Shown in pieces: positions 54,489 through 63,183 of a stretch of DNA of 64,000 nt. The stretch lies in assembly GCF_000429125.1 (NCBI RefSeq), contig NZ_AUBG01000017.1, positions 1 to 64,000 on the forward strand, in the 5' to 3' direction. Every line of letters starts with the position of its first letter. Within the stretch, counting starts at the first letter, position 1. The notes under the pieces were generated by a model. It searched no databases and was not told where the DNA came from. It saw only the letters and a list, made by a program, of their open reading frames with translations. Made by a program: the position numbers and the translations under genes. This DNA is from Aequorivita capsosiphonis DSM 23843. Its GTDB lineage: Bacteria; Bacteroidota; Bacteroidia; Flavobacteriales; Flavobacteriaceae.

Positions 54489-54968
54489 ATGCCTAAATTT
54501 AAATTAGATGAGACAGATCATAAGATACTTGATCTTTTGATTGACAATACCCGAACCCCATTTACGGATATTGCAAAAAAACTAGAAATCTCTGCAGGAA
54601 CGGTGCACGTTCGCGTAAAAAAAATGGAAGAAGCTGGAATTATTACAGGCTCTTCCTTACAGGTTGACTACAAAAAGCTTGGTCACTCTTTTATTGCTTA
54701 TGTTGGGATTTTTATCTTTAAAACTTCACAGACGCAGTTTGTGCTGGAGCGAATAAGTCATATTCCATTCGTTACAGTGGCTCACGTAACTACTGGAAAG
54801 TTTAATATCTTTTGTAAAATCAGAGCAAGAGATACAGCGCACGCTAAGGAAATTATCTATGAGATAGATGATATAGAAGGTGTGAGCCGTACGGAAACTA
54901 TGATTTCAATGGAAGAAAGCATTAACGACAAAAAGAGGTTGCTACATTCTATATTTAAGGAGATCTAA
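54489..54968 (+). CDS. Lrp/AsnC family transcriptional regulator
   Basis: A 159-residue regulator. The N-terminal HTH (about residues 5-60) includes ILDLLIDNTRTPFTDIAKKL and ISAGTVHVRVKKMEEAG. The C-terminal ligand-binding RAM domain follows. It controls amino-acid genes in most bacteria; the target is unknown here. A TAATTTTG box at 54465-54472 is a likely -7 element. A strong terminator follows at 54989. Confidence 0.92.
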   Translation: MPKFKLDETDHKILDLLIDNTRTPFTDIAKKLEISAGTVHVRVKKMEEAGIITGSSLQVDYKKLGHSFIAYVGIFIFKTSQTQFVLERISHIPFVTVAHVTTGKFNIFCKIRARDTAHAKEIIYEIDDIEGVSRTETMISMEESINDKKRLLHSIFKEI

Positions 54969-54988
54969 AATTTCTTATAATATTAATC

Positions 54989-55020
54989 AAAAGCCTTTGC
55001 CCTTCAGCAAAGGCTTTTTT
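54989..55020 (+). terminator. Terminator after the Lrp gene
   Basis: AAAAGCCTTTGC with GCAAAGGCTTTT around CCTTCA, followed by T residues. It separates the Lrp gene from DinB/YihY. Confidence 0.92.
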
Positions 55021-55040
55021 ATCTTTAGAAAAAAACTTTT

Positions 55041-55556
55041 ATGAAGTCTTCAGAAATGACACCTTCAGAATACAATGCTTTTTATAAAAAATATGTAGAC
55101 TTAGTTGAAGACTCCTCTTTAAATGAGGCCCTAGCTCAAGGAATGGAATACATACAATCTTTTTTTAAAGCTATACCTGAAGAAAAATTGGACTATCGCT
55201 ATGCTGAGGGGAAATGGACTCCAAAAGATATTTTGCAACATATAATGGATACGGAACGTGTTTTTGCCTACAGAGCATTGTATTTTGCACGAAGCGATAA
55301 AGCAAACTTGATGGGATTTGATGAAAATACCTTTGCAGTTAACGCACAAGCCTCAAATAGGACCCTAACAATTCTTTTGGGTGATTATATGGTAGTGAGA
55401 TCTGCCACAATTTCCCTCTTTAAAAGTTTTAACAAAAATCAATTGAAGCGTGTTGGTATGGCAAACGCTAGTGAAATGTCGGTGAGAGCCACTGGATTTG
55501 TAGTTTGTGGCCACGAAATACATCATTGTAATATAATTAAAGAACGTTACCTCTAA
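55041..55556 (+). CDS. DinB family protein
   Basis: A 171-residue four-helix protein of the DinB/YfiT metal-binding superfamily. Three histidines expected for a metal site are present: WTPKDILQHIMDTERVF in the early part, and CGHEIHHCNI near the end. These proteins act in thiol-dependent reactions or stress, but the substrate cannot be named. Its stop overlaps the start of the YihY gene (TAATG), so the two are coupled. Confidence 0.9.
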   Translation: MKSSEMTPSEYNAFYKKYVDLVEDSSLNEALAQGMEYIQSFFKAIPEEKLDYRYAEGKWTPKDILQHIMDTERVFAYRALYFARSDKANLMGFDENTFAVNAQASNRTLTILLGDYMVVRSATISLFKSFNKNQLKRVGMANASEMSVRATGFVVCGHEIHHCNIIKERYL

Positions 55557-56503
55557 TGAAATTCTTAAATCTTTTAAAAGAAACATATTTAAGCTGGGAC
55601 AAAAATGACCCTTGGGCAAAAAGTGCGATAATAGCATATTATGCACTTTTTTCCTTACCCTCACTACTTATTATTATAGTACATTTTGCAGGAGTTTTTT
55701 TTGGACGGGAAGCCGTAGAAGGTAGGATTAGTGGAGAAATAGCTGGCATGATAGGAGAGGGCAGTGCAGATCTTGTTCAGACCATGATTATTAATTCTGC
55801 TCTTTCAAATAGTTCGATTCCATTTATAATTTTTGGAATCGGTGTCTTAATATTTGGTGCTACTGGTGTCTTTTTTCAACTTCAAAAAGCTTTAAATGAT
55901 ATTTGGAGCGTCCGTTCCAAAAAGAACAATATCTGGGATACATTAAAACGACGTGCTGTTTCCTTTGGAATGGTGCTAATTATTGGGTTATTAATGCTTA
56001 TATCGCTTGTTTTAAGTACCGCCATCAATGCCTTGAGTGATTTTATCGGTAACTACTTTACAGAATTTTCTCCAGGATTTATTCAATTTATTAATTTTAT
56101 TATTTCACAATTAATCGTCACCGCTCTATTTGCTGCAATTTTCACGCTACTTCCCGATGTAAAGATTAAATGGAAGACGAATCTAATTGGAGCCTCTATG
56201 ACTGCCTTGCTATTTTTAGTTGGTAAATACCTTATAGGCTTTTATTTCTCCAAATCGGATCCTGCATCCGTTTATGGTGCTGCGGGAAGCGTCGTTTTAA
56301 TCTTGCTATGGGTTTACTATACTTGTTTAATCTTATTCTTTGGGGCTGAATTTACCGTCCATTGGGCGCTTGAGCGAAACATAAAAATTAAGCCTTCCAG
56401 CAATGCCACCCTTTCTTATGAATTGGAGATGGAAGAACTGCGAGCCTATAAAGAAAAAGTGGAAAAGGATAAAAAAAAAGCGCAAGCCTTAGAAAATAAT
56501 TGA
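55556..56503 (+). CDS. YihY/virulence factor BrkB family membrane protein
   Basis: A 315-residue membrane protein with about six helices and the YihY/BrkB pattern: AIIAYYALFSLPSLLIII near the start, GATGVFFQLQKALNDIW in the middle, and YGAAGSVVLILLWVYYT toward the end. It was once annotated as ribonuclease BN, wrongly. Its role is uncertain. The 3' end is a charged cytoplasmic tail. It is coupled to the upstream DinB gene. Confidence 0.9.
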   Translation: MKFLNLLKETYLSWDKNDPWAKSAIIAYYALFSLPSLLIIIVHFAGVFFGREAVEGRISGEIAGMIGEGSADLVQTMIINSALSNSSIPFIIFGIGVLIFGATGVFFQLQKALNDIWSVRSKKNNIWDTLKRRAVSFGMVLIIGLLMLISLVLSTAINALSDFIGNYFTEFSPGFIQFINFIISQLIVTALFAAIFTLLPDVKIKWKTNLIGASMTALLFLVGKYLIGFYFSKSDPASVYGAAGSVVLILLWVYYTCLILFFGAEFTVHWALERNIKIKPSSNATLSYELEMEELRAYKEKVEKDKKKAQALENN

Positions 56504-56616
56504 TTCTCATATGTTTCTTAACAAATTTTAGTAAAAGCTTAATATCAAAATCTTGATAACCAGCCATGGGCATGGTATCTTTAATTAATTACTTAAAAAA
56601 CTAAAAATAAAAGAAT

Positions 56617-57165
56617 ATGAAAAAGAGAATTGCAATATTAGCTACCGACGGATTTGAAGAATCTGAATTGAAGTCGCCGAAAGAGGCTTTGGAAAAAGAA
56701 GGTTTTACCGTTGAAATAATCAGCGAAAATGAAGGAAATATAAAATCTTGGAAAGATGGTAATTGGAGCAATGAATATACTGTTAACGCTACCATTCAAA
56801 ATGCCAAGGCCTCAGATTACGATGCATTAATGCTTCCGGGCGGTGTAATAAATCCAGATAAATTAAGAAGAAATAAAGACGCCCTGACGTTTGTAAAGCA
56901 TTTCTTTGAACAGAAAAAACCGGTTGCAGCAATTTGCCATGGCCCTCAGACACTGATTTCGGCAGATGTGGTAAAAGGAAGAAAAATGACTTCTTTTAGT
57001 TCCATTAAGGACGACTTGGTGAATGCAGGTGCGAACTGGGTGGATGAAGAAGTGGTAGTAGATCAGGGTTTTGTTACTAGTAGAAATCCAAATGATTTAC
57101 CTGCTTTTAATTCAAAACTAATTGAAGAAATTAAAGAGGGTAAGCACAAAAGGCAACACGCTTAA
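56617..57165 (+). CDS. DJ-1/PfpI family protein (type 1 glutamine amidotransferase-like)
   Basis: A 182-residue protein of the DJ-1/PfpI superfamily. It opens with RIAILATDGFEESELKSP and has the nucleophilic Cys in AAICHGPQTLI. The Glu after FEESE is conserved. Family members are deglycases, chaperones or proteases such as YhbO/PfpI; this one most resembles the PfpI/YhbO branch. It lies alone between YihY and a terminator at 57189. Confidence 0.92.
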   Translation: MKKRIAILATDGFEESELKSPKEALEKEGFTVEIISENEGNIKSWKDGNWSNEYTVNATIQNAKASDYDALMLPGGVINPDKLRRNKDALTFVKHFFEQKKPVAAICHGPQTLISADVVKGRKMTSFSSIKDDLVNAGANWVDEEVVVDQGFVTSRNPNDLPAFNSKLIEEIKEGKHKRQHA

Positions 57166-57188
57166 TAGCTATATAATTTGTTTAAACT

Positions 57189-57218
57189 AAAAAAGAGGCT
57201 TTGCAAAGCCTCTTTTTT
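57189..57218. terminator. Bidirectional terminator
   Basis: AAAAAAGAGGCTTTG pairs with CAAAGCCTCTTTTTT as one perfect palindrome, ending in a T-run. It separates the DJ-1-type gene from the convergent acidic-protein gene. Confidence 0.92.
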
Positions 57219-57236
57219 AATATTGTTAGGATTGAA

Positions 57237-57530
57237 TTACTCCTCTTCCTCCATTTTATTTTTTTCAGGAATTTCGCTTATTGGCTCGTTGAAGTCTGCC
57301 TCCACATAATCATCTTCGTCAAAGTTGGCCATCGATATTTCAAGACGGGAACTTACTTTCACCAGATAAATAGTGTCTTCTGTTTTCACCTCAACTGCCT
57401 CCACAGTTTCATTTTTGGCATTTTTAAAAGTTATAACATGATCATCATCATACCCGTCAGGATATTTTTCAACTAATAAAGAAAGTATCTCTGGGGTCAA
57501 CTTTCGGTAATCTACAATAATACGCTTCAT
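57237..57530 (-). CDS. Small acidic protein of unknown function
   Basis: A 97-residue, strongly acidic protein with no signal or membrane segment. Positions 1-70 look like one small mixed alpha/beta domain: KRIIVDYRKLTPEILSLLVE, then YPDGYDDDHVITFKN. The end is a Glu/Asp-rich tail. I recognise no family name. It is downstream of aroB (76 bp away) on the same strand. Confidence 0.75.
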   Translation of the reverse strand: MKRIIVDYRKLTPEILSLLVEKYPDGYDDDHVITFKNAKNETVEAVEVKTEDTIYLVKVSSRLEISMANFDEDDYVEADFNEPISEIPEKNKMEEEE

Positions 57531-57606
57531 TTAAATATCAATCTTTAATTTATGGTTATAAAACTATTCAAAATTAGAAGACATAAAAATTATTTCAATA
57601 ACTTTT

Positions 57607-58677
57607 TTAGAAATTTTTATAGTAATTGAAAGCACTGTAAATCAACTCGTTATCAATAACGCAATCTATTTTAGGTACACCAATGTCCTCCATAAGCACA
57701 AAGAGTACTTGCCCATTTCTGTTTTTTTTGTCAAATACAAGGAGGTTGATGATAGCTTCAATATCATTTTCGGAAAAAATTTGCTTGGAAAAGTGTTTTA
57801 AGATGCTTTCTGAAATTTCATTTAAGGTTTCTATTGGAAAATGACACATCTCCTTTGAAATGTAGGTAGCCAAAATAATTCCCACTGCAACGGCTTCCCC
57901 ATGTAGCAATTCTTTTTTATCCGAATTTTCCAAAAAGTACGATTCTATTGCGTGCCCCAAAGTATGTCCATAATTCAAAGTTTTTCGTAGATTTTTTTCC
58001 AACGGGTCTTTCGAGACTATTTCTTTTTTAATTTCAATAGAATCCCAAATTAAATCTTCGAATGCCTCTTTTTTTGTGAAATCAGCCTTTTTTATTCGTT
58101 CCCAATATTCCTTATTATATATAATACCGTGTTTCAACATTTCTGCCAATCCAGACGTTATATGTTCAATGGGTAATGTATTTAGAAACCCCGTATCTAA
58201 AATAACCATTTCTGGAGGGTTGATAACGCCAATTTGGTTTTTTACGTGTCCTAGATCAACGCCATTTTTGCCGCCAACGGAGGCATCCACCATGGCGAGT
58301 AGGGAAGTGGGGATATTGATAAAGTGAACCCCACGCTTAAAGGTTGAAGCAACAAAGCCTCCAAGATCAGTGACAACACCACCTCCAAGATTGATTATCA
58401 AACTGTTTCTATCTGCTCTTTTTTCCGCAAGATTTTTCCAAACTTTTAAACAAGTATCAATGGTTTTATGGGTTTCACCTGCTGCAATTGTTATGATATG
58501 TGGAGTGTTCTTAAAATTGTGTTTTTGGATAAGAATTGGCAAACAATGGGTTAGGGTATTTTCGTCGCAGAGTATATAGACACTCGAGATATCGCTATCA
58601 TTCAGAAACTCTTTTAGGGCTTCCCAAGCATTATTATCCTTGTAAACAAAGCCTTTTAGTTGTATTTCTTTTTTCAT
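57607..58677 (-). CDS. aroB: 3-dehydroquinate synthase
   Basis: A 356-residue NAD- and zinc-dependent enzyme of the shikimate pathway. Motifs are INLGGGVVTDLGGFVAST, PTSLLAMVDASVGGKNGVD, and LNYGHTLGHAIES with LLHGEAVAVGI (metal ligands Glu and His). ATG 58677 is the start; a TTG sits at 58680 just upstream. It is divergent from the proline dehydrogenase gene (72 bp between the starts). aroQ of the same pathway lies at 38.8 kb. Confidence 0.95.
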   Translation of the reverse strand: MKKEIQLKGFVYKDNNAWEALKEFLNDSDISSVYILCDENTLTHCLPILIQKHNFKNTPHIITIAAGETHKTIDTCLKVWKNLAEKRADRNSLIINLGGGVVTDLGGFVASTFKRGVHFINIPTSLLAMVDASVGGKNGVDLGHVKNQIGVINPPEMVILDTGFLNTLPIEHITSGLAEMLKHGIIYNKEYWERIKKADFTKKEAFEDLIWDSIEIKKEIVSKDPLEKNLRKTLNYGHTLGHAIESYFLENSDKKELLHGEAVAVGIILATYISKEMCHFPIETLNEISESILKHFSKQIFSENDIEAIINLLVFDKKNRNGQVLFVLMEDIGVPKIDCVIDNELIYSAFNYYKNF

Positions 58678-58721
58678 CAAATTTGCACGTTAATTAAGAT
58701 CATTGAGAGTTCAAATCTAAC

Positions 58722-58729
58722 TATATTTG
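58722..58729 (+). promoter_or_regulatory. -7 promoter box of proline dehydrogenase
   Basis: TATATTTG fits TAnnTTTG and ends 20 bp before the ATG. The -33 box is weak (TTG at 58703-58705). Confidence 0.55.
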
Positions 58730-58749
58730 CAGACTTTATTTTAGATTTT

Positions 58750-59922
58750 ATGACATCAAATGCTCTCTTCGATAATACGGAAACGGCTTTTCAATTAAAA
58801 AGCGACTCTGAACTGGAACGCGCTTATTTTCTTTTTAAGATGATTTCCAAAGAACCCTTAGTAAAAATTGGTTCAGCAGTTACAAAATTTGCGCTAAATC
58901 TCAATTTGCCGGTAGAAGGATTGATTCGATCTACTGTTTTCGACCATTTCTGTGGCGGCGTAAATGAAAGTGACTGTATGCCTAGTGTTGATAGGCTCTT
59001 TGATGTAGGGGTAGCTTCTGTTTTAGATTTTTCTGTGGAAGGAAAAGAAACGGAAGCCCAATTTGATGCCACGGCAGATAAGGTTATTGAACTCACTAAA
59101 TTTGCCAAAAATAAAGAGGCCATGCCTTTCTCGGTATTTAAACCTTCTGGTTTTGGAAAATTTAAAGTTTGGCAGAAAATCACTGAGAATCAAGAATTGA
59201 CTGATGAAGAAAATGATCAGTGGAAAAAAATCGAAATTCGCTATGAGCGCGTGGTAAAAGAGGCTCATGCTGCTGGAATCAGCTTACTTATTGATGCAGA
59301 AGAATCGTGGATGCAGGATGCAGCGGATGAATTATGTGAACGAATGATGGAGAAGTACAATAAGGAAGCCCCAATTGTTTTCAATACGTTGCAGTGTTAT
59401 CGTTGGGATCGTTTAGAATATTTAAAAAAAATACATCAAAGAGCGAAGGCTAAGGGGTTTAAGCTTGGGTTTAAAATTGTTCGTGGTGCCTATATGGAAA
59501 AGGAAAATGAGCGCGCACTTGAAAATGGCTATAAAACACCAATATGCGTAAGTAAAAAGGCGACCGACGATAATTTCAACGAGGTTATGAAATATATCAT
59601 GGATAATCTTGAAGATATTGAATTGTTTATTGGTACCCATAATGAGTCCAGCACTTATATTGCTATGGATATGATGGAAGAAGATGGAATCTCAAGAAGT
59701 GACAGTCGCGTTTGGTTTGGGCAACTTTATGGAATGAGTGATCACATTACTTTTAATCTGGGTGAGGAAGGCTATAATGTGGCTAAATATATTCCGTTTG
59801 GACCGGTAAAAGATGTAATGCCCTATTTAATTCGTCGCGCTGAGGAAAATACTTCTGTGGCAGGTCAAACAAGTCGTGAACTTACGCTCTTGAAAAAGGA
59901 GAAAGCGCGGAGAAAGCTCTAA
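58750..59922 (+). CDS. Proline dehydrogenase
   Basis: A 390-residue FAD enzyme that oxidises proline to pyrroline-5-carboxylate. ATG 58750 is used; an earlier in-frame start at 58660 would read back through the aroB start and the promoter. The TIM-barrel region includes RYERVVKEAHAAGISLLIDA, LGFKIVRGAYMEKE, FIGTHNESST, QLYGMSDH and the C-terminal RRAEENTSV. It feeds the same pathway as ornithine aminotransferase at 18.4 kb. Confidence 0.93.
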   Translation: MTSNALFDNTETAFQLKSDSELERAYFLFKMISKEPLVKIGSAVTKFALNLNLPVEGLIRSTVFDHFCGGVNESDCMPSVDRLFDVGVASVLDFSVEGKETEAQFDATADKVIELTKFAKNKEAMPFSVFKPSGFGKFKVWQKITENQELTDEENDQWKKIEIRYERVVKEAHAAGISLLIDAEESWMQDAADELCERMMEKYNKEAPIVFNTLQCYRWDRLEYLKKIHQRAKAKGFKLGFKIVRGAYMEKENERALENGYKTPICVSKKATDDNFNEVMKYIMDNLEDIELFIGTHNESSTYIAMDMMEEDGISRSDSRVWFGQLYGMSDHITFNLGEEGYNVAKYIPFGPVKDVMPYLIRRAEENTSVAGQTSRELTLLKKEKARRKL

Positions 59923-59977
59923 AAAAAAAATTATAGGTTTATAGGAGTTTAAGCGTTTAGGTGCTTGAGAATATAAA

Positions 59978-60355
59978 CTAATTAGGAACTATTGCCGCTT
60001 CGGTTACTGTCGCCGTTTTATCACAATTTTCGATTTTAATTTTCAGCATTTTTTCTGAAATACTCCCTTCTATAACATACTGTTTACAGGAATCTGGTTT
60101 GGTATTGCTTTCAGAAAAAAGCACGTCGCCATCTTTCAACAAAGTGGAAATTGCAGATGTGTCCATTTGATTTTCGCTAAGTACTCGGAGTGTATTTTCA
60201 GAAAAAGCACGTTCCTTCAGCCTTATATTTTTTAACGTTCTAGATTCTGGACCGTAGCTGCAGGAAGTTCTCTTTCCACTGAGAATAAAAAACAACATGA
60301 CTATTCCAATTAAAAATCCGCCGGAAAAATAGACCAATCGGTATGCTAACTTCAT
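59978..60355 (-). CDS. Membrane-anchored protein of unknown function (DUF4258-like)
   Basis: A 125-residue protein with one N-terminal membrane helix (about residues 8-26) and an exposed beta domain. It contains KRTSCSYGPESRTLKNI and a Cys pair (TSC, DSC) plus one near the end (ENCDK). Its look and place near alanine dehydrogenase suggest DUF4258, which I cannot confirm. The function is unknown. Confidence 0.7.
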   Translation of the reverse strand: MKLAYRLVYFSGGFLIGIVMLFFILSGKRTSCSYGPESRTLKNIRLKERAFSENTLRVLSENQMDTSAISTLLKDGDVLFSESNTKPDSCKQYVIEGSISEKMLKIKIENCDKTATVTEAAIVPN

Positions 60356-60439
60356 TCTGTGTGATTTGTGATGCGTTTATTCAGGCTTTGTTAAATCGGG
60401 ATATCTGATATTAATTACTTCTGAAATTCTGAAATACTA

Positions 60440-61639
60440 TCAAAAGAACAATAAATTTATATCGCTATAGGGAATATCAAACCAATCCGCTACTGCTTTA
60501 TTTGTTAGAATTCCGCGGTAAAAATACAAACCATTTCTCAAACCATTGTCAAAACGGATAGCATTTTCGAGGCCACCGTTTTCTGCAATTTCTAAGATGT
60601 AGGGTGTGAAGATATTACTAATAGAAATTGAGGCAGTTTTAGGGTAGCGAGCAGGTATATTGGGAACGCCATAATGAATCACTTCATGCTTAATTACGGT
60701 GGGTTGGTCATGGCTGGTCATTTCGGTGGTTTCAAAACAGCCGCCCATGTCTACGCAAACATCAATTACAACAGCTCCTTTCTTCATGTTCCTTACCATC
60801 TCTTCAGTAACGATAATGGGGGCTCTGTTATGGCCTCGTACTGCGCCAATAGCAACATCGCAACGCAGTAAGGCCTTCATTAGGTTTTTTGGTTGAATGG
60901 TTGATGTATAAAGAATACGCCCCACATTGGTTTGAATGGTTCTGAGTTTTGTGATCGAACTATCAAAAACTTTTACGTTGGCTCCTAGGCCCAAAGCGGA
61001 TCTCACAGCAAATTCACCAACGGTTCCAGCTCCAATGACAACAACTTCAATAGGAGGGACGCCACTTATATTACCAAATAGCAGCCCATTTCCCTTTTTG
61101 GCATTTACCATGAGCTCTGCAGCAATTAGTACAGAGGCAGTCCCGGCAATTTCGCTTAACGCCTTTACAGCTGGATAGCTATGGTCTTCGTCTTTGATAA
61201 ATTCAAAAGCGAGGGCAGTTATTTTCTTTTTTGCAAGTACGTCGAAATATGATTTTTTTCTGGTTTTAAGCTGAAGCGCGGAAATCAGTACTGTTTTTGG
61301 TTTCATTAGCGCCAGCTCTTCCAGGGTAGGTGGTTCTACTTTTAGAACCATGGGGCAACCAAATACTTTTTTGGTGTCTTCTGTGAGTTGCGCTCCTGCT
61401 TCTGAGTAATCTCTATCTGAGAACCCAGCTTCATTGCCCGCACCTTTTTCAATCAAAACCCTATGTCCGTTGCTTACAACTGCGTTTACTGCATCAGGAG
61501 TGAGGCAGATTCTTTTTTCCTGAAAATAGGCTTCTTTGGGAATGCCAATATAAAGCTCACCCCTTTGTCGAGTGATTTCTAAGGTTTCTTCTTGTGGGAG
61601 CAACTGTGCTCTAGTAAACGGGGATTTTGGTGATAACAT
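60440..61639 (-). CDS. ald: Alanine dehydrogenase
   Basis: A 399-residue NAD-dependent dehydrogenase. GIPKEAYFQEKRICLTPDAV and VLKVEPPT are found near the start, the NAD-binding Rossmann motif is VVIGAGTVGEFAVRSAL, and HYGVPNIPARYPKTAS lies near the C terminus. In Bacteroidota this family includes alanine dehydrogenase and NAD(P) transhydrogenase alpha subunits. No beta subunit (pntB) is adjacent, so alanine dehydrogenase is preferred. Confidence 0.88.
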   Translation of the reverse strand: MLSPKSPFTRAQLLPQEETLEITRQRGELYIGIPKEAYFQEKRICLTPDAVNAVVSNGHRVLIEKGAGNEAGFSDRDYSEAGAQLTEDTKKVFGCPMVLKVEPPTLEELALMKPKTVLISALQLKTRKKSYFDVLAKKKITALAFEFIKDEDHSYPAVKALSEIAGTASVLIAAELMVNAKKGNGLLFGNISGVPPIEVVVIGAGTVGEFAVRSALGLGANVKVFDSSITKLRTIQTNVGRILYTSTIQPKNLMKALLRCDVAIGAVRGHNRAPIIVTEEMVRNMKKGAVVIDVCVDMGGCFETTEMTSHDQPTVIKHEVIHYGVPNIPARYPKTASISISNIFTPYILEIAENGGLENAIRFDNGLRNGLYFYRGILTNKAVADWFDIPYSDINLLFF

Positions 61640-61697
61640 ATTTCGAACTTGGAGGCCTCAATTTACGGAATAATTTTCGATTCTGAAGTATTGAAAA

Positions 61698-62231
61698 TCA
61701 ACGGAAGAGCTCCTTTATTTGTTGCCAGATGGTTTTTTTCTGCAGAAGATCCTCCTCAAAAGATTGGAGATCTTCTTGACGCATTCTACTAAAAAGCTTC
61801 GCTCTTATTAAGTAAACGAAGGGAATTAAAACCATCATAATTGGGATAACGTAAATTATTTCTACTTCATCAACATTTCTGGTTTGTTTTAAAATATTGA
61901 TTAATTGAAATGCATACATGGACAAAGGCAATAAAATAATCCAATGCCACCAATGCTTACAGGTAAAGAACCAAAGCATCAATAATATAATAGGAATGAC
62001 TTTACTTGATAAGAACCAAGCAAAGTGATAAAAAGATGGATAATGGGTAGTCAATGTAAAAAAGGGAGTTTCCCAGACCGGGGAATCGGCTGGAAAACTC
62101 TCATAAGAATAATATAAAAAAGGAGTCAACGCAACTATTAATACAATGACTCCTCCTTGAATAAGGCTTTTTTTATCCGGCTGGCGGAACTTTAACGGTC
62201 CACGGATCGATTTGTTGGGGTGCTTGTTCAT
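61698..62231 (-). CDS. Integral membrane protein of unknown function
   Basis: A 177-residue protein with four predicted helices (around residues 27-47, 68-90, 95-110 and 125-147). The start is taken at ATG 62231 (MNKHPNKSIRG), because the only earlier in-frame start (62276) lies deep in the small lipoprotein gene. Its first 59 bp overlap that gene out of frame. The C-terminal tail, with LFSRMRQEDLQSFEEDLL, is charged and probably cytoplasmic. I recognise no family. Confidence 0.7.
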   Translation of the reverse strand: MNKHPNKSIRGPLKFRQPDKKSLIQGGVIVLIVALTPFLYYSYESFPADSPVWETPFFTLTTHYPSFYHFAWFLSSKVIPIILLMLWFFTCKHWWHWIILLPLSMYAFQLINILKQTRNVDEVEIIYVIPIMMVLIPFVYLIRAKLFSRMRQEDLQSFEEDLLQKKTIWQQIKELFR

Positions 62232-62313
62232 CTTGAATACTTTCTGGGGTGCAAGAAGCAAAAAGACCCATCGCAAATATTGCGGCTACAATAATAACTT
62301 TAAGATTTTTCAT
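62173..62313 (-). CDS. Small lipoprotein (46 residues)
   Basis: A short gene encoding MKNLKVIIVAAIFAMGLFAS followed by CTPESIQDEQ...VPPAG, a typical lipoprotein signal with lipidation Cys at residue 21 and a short acidic tail. On the minus strand a TAGGTTTG box (plus coordinates 62346-62353) lies 32 bp upstream of the ATG. Its 3' end overlaps the start of the membrane protein gene by 59 bp in another frame, so the two are probably one transcript. The function is unknown. Confidence 0.7.
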   Translation of the reverse strand: MKNLKVIIVAAIFAMGLFASCTPESIQDEQAPQQIDPWTVKVPPAG

Positions 62314-62688
62314 AATTGAGGAGTTTTTGTGAGATTAATATAGAGCAAACCTACCATGAAAAAATTTAAACTGGCTAATTATGTTTATGTTATATTTACA
62401 GGTTAAACTACCTCTAAATCCTTTGAAATACATCAAAGATCTAAAGATTGTGTTATTTTTATTAACACTTACTGGAAACGCTGTTATGAAATTTTTTATT
62501 TGAGCGACAAATTTGAGTTGGGTTTTACTTCTGGTTTTTTTTAGTTTAGTTTTTAAATTGGTTTTATATTTTTTGCAAATGTGCACGAATTTAGTTTAAA
62601 TAATTAGAGAGCAAGATAATAATTAATTGTTAGAACTTGGAGAATATGGAAATTATAACAGATCTTCTAATCATCTAATAAAACCTTA
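62314..62688. other. Non-coding gap between tsaE and the small lipoprotein gene
   Basis: 375 bp, very AT-rich, with no credible gene, no repeat shared with other gaps and no strong hairpin. It probably contains the promoter of the small lipoprotein gene (minus-strand TAGGTTTG). Confidence 0.45.
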
Positions 62689-63099
62689 TTAAACACTATT
62701 AGTGCTTAATGTTCTACTGCCATTTTTGTTTTTTTGAATATTTAATGCAATAGCATACTCGGGCAGTAAATCCTTAATTTTTTCTGGCCATTCTATAAAG
62801 ACATAGTTATCGCTATAAAAATAATCTTCCACACCTATATCGTATGCTTCCTCAATATCGTTTATTCTGTAAAAATCAAAATGATAAATAGTGCCATCTG
62901 TTCCTTCGTATTCATTGACAATTGAAAATGAAGGACTTCCTGAAGTTTCGGTAACTCCAAGTTGTTTTACGATTTCCTTAATGAGCGTCGTTTTACCAAC
63001 GCCCATTTCACCATAAAAAAGAAATATTTTTGAAGTCGAAGAATTTATGATTTGTTCGGCCACTTCAGTGATTTGATCTTGCGTGTATGTAAGTTCCAT
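62689..63099 (-). CDS. tsaE: tRNA threonylcarbamoyladenosine biosynthesis protein TsaE
   Basis: A 136-residue ATPase that drives t6A synthesis at tRNA position 37 with TsaB/TsaD. The P-loop is FYGEMGVGKTTLIK (about residues 27-40), followed by GSPSFSIVNEYEG and YHFDFYRINDIEEA. The length is normal. It lies 84 bp downstream of the PorX homologue. Confidence 0.94.
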   Translation of the reverse strand: MELTYTQDQITEVAEQIINSSTSKIFLFYGEMGVGKTTLIKEIVKQLGVTETSGSPSFSIVNEYEGTDGTIYHFDFYRINDIEEAYDIGVEDYFYSDNYVFIEWPEKIKDLLPEYAIALNIQKNKNGSRTLSTNSV

Positions 63100-63183
63100 T
63101 TTAATAAAAGAGAACGAATATAAAGAATTTAAATTTGTAAATCCAATGCTGTAAAATTGAATTTGCTACTAAAAAACTTCTTT

